DNA from: Acidobacteriota bacterium
Lineage (GTDB): Bacteria; Acidobacteriota; Blastocatellia; RBC074
DNA: 64,000 nucleotides
Assembly: GCA_016710075.1 (NCBI GenBank)
Contig: JADJLO010000022.1
Location: 71,271-135,270, forward strand
Direction: 5' to 3'
Positions 59,721 through 64,000 of this stretch are shown here, in pieces. The translations under genes were made by a program, and so were the position numbers. Position 1 is the first letter of the stretch. Every line of letters begins with the position of its first letter. The notes under the pieces were generated by a model that was not told the origin of the DNA, searched no databases, and saw only the letters and a list, made by a program, of their open reading frames with translations.

Positions 59721-60743
59721 CTATTTCTTCAAATTCTGATCGAACCAGTCTATCGCCAGTTTGATTGCCTGTTCGCGAAGTTCGCGATAGACGCCGTAAT
59801 GGGTGATATTTGGCAGTGAGACGTATTTCTTATTGGTCCCGGCCATGCGGTCGTAAGCAAGTTTGGCGTGATCCTTGTTATCGAAGAGTTCTTCCTTTTC
59901 GGCGACGATGAAAAGAGCGGCACAATCTTTGAGTTTCGCCGCTTCATCGACCGGAACATAATGCAGCAGCTTGTCGCGAATCGGGGCGCCGATAAGATTG
60001 CCCACGGCTTTAACGCGCGGTTCGGGATAGCCCAGTTCTCCGCGCGCCCGCTTTGTCGCTTCGTCGAAGGTCAGTTTCCTGTCGGCTTCTGTAGCCACGA
60101 CCCAGCGTGAGTCGAAAGCACCGACCTGGCTGACCAGAGCCTTGATTCGTGAATCGCGGGCGGCGACGTAGAATACGTGCCCGCCGGAATAGCTCGAACC
60201 TCGAATACCGATCCGCTGCTTGTCGACCATTGGCTCGCCCATCGCCCAACTGACGACATTGAACCAATCAGTAGTCTGCTCGATCGGATCGACATATTCG
60301 CGCAGTTCTTCAACCTGCGCGGTGAATCGGCGGCCATCCTTATTCTCAGGCTTCTCAGGCCGTGCAGTCAGAATGATACGCCCGTCGCTCTGGCCCCAGC
60401 CACGATAATCGAAGGTGATGACCAGATAACCCGCGTTTGCCAGTTGCAGAGCATCCCATCGGAAGTTAGCCGCCGTGCCGCCCCAGCCGTGAGCCATAAC
60501 GATTGTGGGCAGCTGCTTGCCTGCCAGAGATTTCAGCGAGAGCACCTCTGCATTCAGGCGCACACCTTCGCTCATGATCTTTGCCGTGCGAAAATCAATA
60601 TTTTCGGGAGCTTTGAACGCCGGCGTCTGCGGAGCCGCCGCCGGATCCGGCGGACGCGTCGTCTGCTGCGCGCATGCAAAATTGACCGTGGCCATGAGCG
60701 TCGCCGCAATGACTATGAGCTTGAAGAGGTTTTTTGTAGACAC
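59721..60743 (-). CDS. Exported alpha/beta hydrolase (S15/dienelactone-hydrolase-like)
   Basis: The start is a GTG at 60743 with AAGGAG upstream. The 340-residue product has a signal peptide (LIVIAATLMATVNFACAQQ). It shows a hydrolase core with PTIVMAHGWGGTAANF, the FDYRGWGQSDG loop, the Ser nucleophile in GIRGSSYSGGHVF, an Asp/Glu region in LFIVAEKEELFDN and a C-terminal His in NITHYGVY. It looks like a periplasmic esterase or peptidase. First gene of a three-gene hydrolase operon. Confidence 0.87.
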   Translation of the reverse strand: MSTKNLFKLIVIAATLMATVNFACAQQTTRPPDPAAAPQTPAFKAPENIDFRTAKIMSEGVRLNAEVLSLKSLAGKQLPTIVMAHGWGGTAANFRWDALQLANAGYLVITFDYRGWGQSDGRIILTARPEKPENKDGRRFTAQVEELREYVDPIEQTTDWFNVVSWAMGEPMVDKQRIGIRGSSYSGGHVFYVAARDSRIKALVSQVGAFDSRWVVATEADRKLTFDEATKRARGELGYPEPRVKAVGNLIGAPIRDKLLHYVPVDEAAKLKDCAALFIVAEKEELFDNKDHAKLAYDRMAGTNKKYVSLPNITHYGVYRELREQAIKLAIDWFDQNLKK

Positions 60744-61109
60744 TGAATATCTCCTTTGTAACAGGCTGCTCTTTATTTCTGCTTCGGGCCGCTATTTCAG
60801 CTTCGAGATTAATGCATCACCGGTCGACTACAACAAAATCGATCTGATCTATTCAATTTTAGCGATTTCTTTTGAGGTAATCCTCATCGGATGGGTGTAT
60901 CTTTTAATTCACTTCTGTGAAAAGCCATCATACTTTGCCTTTTTGATCGATGACAAGGGCAGCAGGGTGGGAGGCCGTTCATCAGAGAAATTTAAATGAT
61001 TAGTATCCGTCATTGATGAGAAACAATTAAAAGATATGGGATCTGTTTTGTTTGAGCCATTGGTGAGATTAAGAATACCCGGATATCATTATTTTTTTGA
61101 GGATTGACC
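60744..61109. other. 366-bp divergent region upstream of the hydrolase operon and the sensor kinase
   Basis: It must contain promoters for both directions. No convincing hexamer pair is seen. A plus-strand open frame crosses the region and encodes a hydrophobic stretch (LIYSILAISFEVILIGWVYLLI), but it has no start codon or ribosome site here. Confidence 0.4.
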
Positions 61110-62426
61110 ATGTCTGAGGCGGCGTTGATAACGAATGAAAGTCAGGAACCTTTCGGCAGGCGGGAGTCCATCCTGATTCTGCTAAATCTTGCAGTATTGG
61201 CTGCGTTGCTGGTGGTTCACACGGCTTTCCTGTCTCTACTTGGTCCACCTTCGCGGCTGCTGGTCATTGCCCTGGCCACAAGATTTGTAATGCTGTTTGC
61301 CGAGTTGATCTGGCTGCAGAAGCAAAAACCCGGGCTCAATCCCGTTGCCGAACAATACTATGCTTGTTATTCGATTATCACCAACATTGCATTTGCATTC
61401 ATGGCTTCATATCTTGGTGGTGCGGCAGACAGTCACTATTCGGTGTTGATGGTATTGCCTGTGATTGCTGCGGCCACCAGGTTCGACCTGCCGGGAACGC
61501 TTTTGGTTGTTAGCATTGCCGTCACACTGACATTTCTTGAGGTTTGGCTGTTTTTCCGTTCTTACCCGCCTCTGGAAATTAGCGAGTTCTTTGAGGCTGC
61601 AACGGTATCGCTGATCTTCATCGTTGTCGCGCTGGTTGTCCGGCTGCTGGTTGGGAACCTTCGGCAAGAGGAATTGAAACTGGCTAAAAGTCTGGAGACA
61701 TTGAAGAAAGTGCAGAGCAAACTGGTTGCGGAGGAGAAGCTTGCGGCCATAGGGCGGTTGTCGAGCGCCATCGCACATGAAATTCGCAACCCCGTTGCGA
61801 TGATATCCAGTTCACTGACAGCCGGAAAACAGAGCGAAGATGCCGAAGTTCGCGACGAGATGTTCAACATCGCGGCGCAGGAAGCAACACGTCTTGAAAG
61901 ACTTACTACCGATTTTCTTTCCTATGCCCGAGGCAAAGAGCCTGAAAGAAAGTGGACAAATCCGGCATTAACACTGGGTTATGTCGCAGGGCTGCTCCGG
62001 GACCGCGCAACAGATGCCGGGATAACCATCATTGTTGATTATCCCGACGATGCTCCAGCGAATGTGGATGATTTTCAGATACAGCAGGCGCTGCTTAACT
62101 TGATGACCAATGCAATTGAGGCAACTCCGCGCGGCGGGAAAGTGCGACTTGGCGGCAGCTTGAACCGGCGCCGGGACCTCGTTTTATTCGTCGAGAATGA
62201 AGGCCAGCAAATTCATCAGGATGTTCTGTCAAAGATCTTTGAGCCTTTTTTCAGCACCAGGGTAAAAGGCACAGGACTGGGGCTGGCTATTGTCCGCAAC
62301 ATCGCCCAGGCTCATGGCGGGAGCGTCGAGATTGCGTTTAACCAACCCGGCAGAGTGAGATTTGAGATAATCATACCAGAGGCGGGAATTAAGGGAGGGT
62401 CGGATGGCGCGCATCCTGATCGTTGA
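61110..62426 (+). CDS. Membrane sensor histidine kinase (NtrB/AtoS-like)
   Basis: From the ATG at 61110 (GAGG upstream) the product has 438 residues. About six membrane helices occupy residues 20-185. HisKA has the phospho-acceptor His223 in SSAIAHEIRNP, and the HATPase has LLNLMTNAIEATPRGG, IFEPFFSTRVKGTGLGLAIVRNI and HGG. The layout matches kinases that act on sigma-54 activators, and its gene overlaps the activator gene by 23 nt. The signal is unknown; no periplasmic sensor domain of note is visible. Confidence 0.93.
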   Translation: MSEAALITNESQEPFGRRESILILLNLAVLAALLVVHTAFLSLLGPPSRLLVIALATRFVMLFAELIWLQKQKPGLNPVAEQYYACYSIITNIAFAFMASYLGGAADSHYSVLMVLPVIAAATRFDLPGTLLVVSIAVTLTFLEVWLFFRSYPPLEISEFFEAATVSLIFIVVALVVRLLVGNLRQEELKLAKSLETLKKVQSKLVAEEKLAAIGRLSSAIAHEIRNPVAMISSSLTAGKQSEDAEVRDEMFNIAAQEATRLERLTTDFLSYARGKEPERKWTNPALTLGYVAGLLRDRATDAGITIIVDYPDDAPANVDDFQIQQALLNLMTNAIEATPRGGKVRLGGSLNRRRDLVLFVENEGQQIHQDVLSKIFEPFFSTRVKGTGLGLAIVRNIAQAHGGSVEIAFNQPGRVRFEIIIPEAGIKGGSDGAHPDR

Positions 62427-63795
62427 CGATGAAGACAATATGAGGCGCATTCTTTCGGTGATATTGAAAGAAGACGGCCACGCTGTAACCGAGGCTTCCG
62501 GCGCCCAGAAAGCATTGAACCTAATTTCGTCTATGCCGTTCGACCTTGTAATCACCGATCAGAAAATGGCCGATGGCGACGGACTGTCGATCATCGCCGC
62601 CTGCCATGAGTCAGACCCGACTCTACCTGTCGTCCTGCTGACGGCATTCGCCACCGTGGAGCTTGCCGTAGAGGCAATGCGTCAGGGCGCATTCGACTTT
62701 ATCACCAAGCCTTTCGTCCCTGAGGTTGTTCGCGCTGCCGCAAGACGCGGCAATGAACGGGCTCAGCTGTTGCGCGAGAATGCGCGACTGAGGGAAGAAG
62801 TAAGCAGATTTGGAATATCGGATGATATCCTCGGCATTGGCCCGTCAATTCTTGAGCTCAAAGAGAACATCTCACGTGTCGCTCCAACCAACGCAACCGT
62901 GCTGATCATGGGAGAAACGGGATCGGGCAAGGAGCTTGTAGCCCGAGCGATACACCGCGGCAGCACCAGAAACGATCATCCATTTGTCGCGGTCAACTGT
63001 GCGGCGTTCCAGGAGACACTGCTTGAAAGCCAGCTCTTTGGCCATGAGCGGGGATCGTTCACCGGGGCCGACCGTACGCGACAGGGATTGTTCGAATCAG
63101 CTCATCGCGGCACACTCTTCCTTGATGAAGCCGGCGAGATGTCCTTGCCCCTTCAGGCGAAACTGCTGCGAGTGCTGATGGATGGTCAGATCCTGAGAGT
63201 AGGGTCAACCACAGCTAGAAAGGTCGATGTGCGTGTAATCGCCGCCACACATCGTGACCTTATGAAAATGGTAAAATCCGGCACTTTTCGCGAAGATCTT
63301 TTCTACAGGCTGGCGGTCGTTCCGCTTTTAATACCACCACTACGCGAGCGTGACGAGGATCTGCCTCTGCTGATAGAGCATATATCTGTCAGGGTGGCTC
63401 GGGATCTGAAGATGGCCCAGCGCCGGTTCAGCCCTGATGCTCTCGCCAAACTTCGCAGGTATGACTTCCCCGGCAATGTCAGGGAACTTCACAACCTTAT
63501 CGAACGGGCATACATTCTGTCGAAGAATGAAGAAATCAAACCAACAGATCTTTTGCTCCTTAGCGGCGAGGTGAATGCTGCTGAATCAACCGGCAATGAA
63601 AGCGACTCTTTTCAATCGTGGATTGAGTCCTTTCCGGATTCGATCGATTTGCGAAAGATCCTCGAGATGGCCGAGCGCGAAATGGTTATCCGGGCCCTAA
63701 ACAGCGCAAATGGCGTTCAGGCCGAAGCCGCCCGCCGCTTGTCTTTATCGCGCAGCGATATCGCCTACAAGGTGAAAAAGTACGGGCTCGATTAG
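62404..63795 (+). CDS. Sigma-54-dependent response regulator (NtrC family)
   Basis: The 463-residue protein has an N-terminal receiver (Asp52 in DLVITDQKM, Lys102 in FITKPF) and a sigma-54 AAA+ domain with Walker A GETGSGKE (about 170-177), the sigma-54 contact loop GSFTGA in place of GAFTGA, and Walker B GTLFLDEAGEM. The C-terminus is a Fis-type HTH (EMVIRALNSANGVQAEAARRLSLSRSDIAYKVKKYG). It should activate sigma-54 promoters when phosphorylated by the upstream kinase. GGAGGG precedes the ATG. Confidence 0.95.
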   Translation: MARILIVDDEDNMRRILSVILKEDGHAVTEASGAQKALNLISSMPFDLVITDQKMADGDGLSIIAACHESDPTLPVVLLTAFATVELAVEAMRQGAFDFITKPFVPEVVRAAARRGNERAQLLRENARLREEVSRFGISDDILGIGPSILELKENISRVAPTNATVLIMGETGSGKELVARAIHRGSTRNDHPFVAVNCAAFQETLLESQLFGHERGSFTGADRTRQGLFESAHRGTLFLDEAGEMSLPLQAKLLRVLMDGQILRVGSTTARKVDVRVIAATHRDLMKMVKSGTFREDLFYRLAVVPLLIPPLRERDEDLPLLIEHISVRVARDLKMAQRRFSPDALAKLRRYDFPGNVRELHNLIERAYILSKNEEIKPTDLLLLSGEVNAAESTGNESDSFQSWIESFPDSIDLRKILEMAEREMVIRALNSANGVQAEAARRLSLSRSDIAYKVKKYGLD

Positions 63796-63930
63796 CATAC
63801 GATTGATCCTTGACCTGCCCTGTTATGCTTTTGTGGCCCCCTGCCCCCCCCCTGTGCGCAATTAATGAATAAGATTGTGCCTCGCCGCGATCAGATTTTC
63901 GTCCAAAAAATCGAGCAGATCAGGGCAATT

Positions 63931-63951
63931 TGTTGTAAAACTCATACAACA
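63931..63951. repeat. Short inverted repeat
   Basis: TGTTGTA (63931-63937) and TACAACA (63945-63951) form a 7-bp dyad with a 7-nt spacer, possibly an operator for a gene beyond the window. The rest of 63796-64000 contains a C-rich run (about 63839-63853) and no gene. Confidence 0.35.
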
Positions 63952-64000
63952 TGTCCGGCCATCTCTCATGAACAAAACTCGTAGTCCAATCAAATCAGCA

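Noticed and set aside
60505..60999. Plus-strand open frame with a hydrophobic segment
   Set aside because: Its first half is antisense to a real hydrolase and the hydrophobic part has no start codon; a degraded remnant cannot be excluded.

Overview
The window looks like chromosomal sequence from an Acidobacteriota lineage of moderate G+C (a Blastocatellia-like group is a guess). Three genes encode VWA proteins of the 'VWFA-related acidobacterial' type. One methyltransferase carries a C-terminal domain like the Solibacter/Acidobacteria secreted-protein C-terminal domain. DUF4252 proteins, a split glycine decarboxylase (gcvPA/gcvPB) and large PKD/Ig-type secreted proteins fit the same picture. 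I found no rRNA, tRNA, CRISPR array, phage gene or transposase gene.

Layout. 1-6.1 kb: a LytS/LytTR-type two-component pair (regulator cut by the window edge), two secreted proteins (one with a PA-IL-like domain, one VWA), a candidate small RNA with its own promoter and terminator, and an orphan gene. 6.2-10.4 kb (minus): nusB, ribH, a crotonase and 3-hydroxyacyl-CoA dehydrogenase pair, and a rhomboid protease. 10.8-15.7 kb (plus): the cytochrome c maturation genes resB (frameshifted) and ccsA, then a membrane protein. 15.8-26.1 kb: an envelope block with two secreted proteins that share an apparently undescribed module, an OmpA protein, a frameshifted VWA protein and a TonB-dependent receptor. 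26.1-31.4 kb: an aminotransferase and methyltransferase pair, an SDR, a histidine phosphatase, a HEAT-like protein and two small genes. 31.4-36.8 kb: a CmoB-like methyltransferase fused to an Ig-like domain, a GT4 glycosyltransferase, a giant coiled-coil methyltransferase and an RluD-family pseudouridine synthase. 36.9-38.7 kb: DUF1232, DUF971 and RDD proteins.

38.8-42.8 kb is a minus-strand operon: ECF sigma factor, small membrane protein (putative anti-sigma), DUF4252 protein, DUF4252-like/VWA fusion (frameshifted), DUF4252 protein. 43-47.7 kb is the complete glycine cleavage set gcvT-gcvH-gcvPA-gcvPB. 48-51 kb carries hsp20 and lon (frameshifted), followed by a palindrome-rich intergenic element. 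51.3-53.8 kb (minus) is a second ECF sigma, anti-sigma and TonB cluster. The rest holds a class-III aminotransferase, cysS, cspA with a long leader, a three-gene hydrolase operon, and an NtrB/NtrC-like sensor kinase and sigma-54 activator pair.

Four otherwise well-preserved genes (resB, two VWA genes, lon) are each broken by one single-base indel, mostly at short homopolymers. Sequencing error is the simplest explanation. The most interesting candidates are the sigma/DUF4252/VWA operon, the coiled-coil methyltransferase beside a glycosyltransferase, the repeated secreted module, the small RNA around 3.5-3.8 kb, and a family of heptameric and palindromic intergenic repeats.
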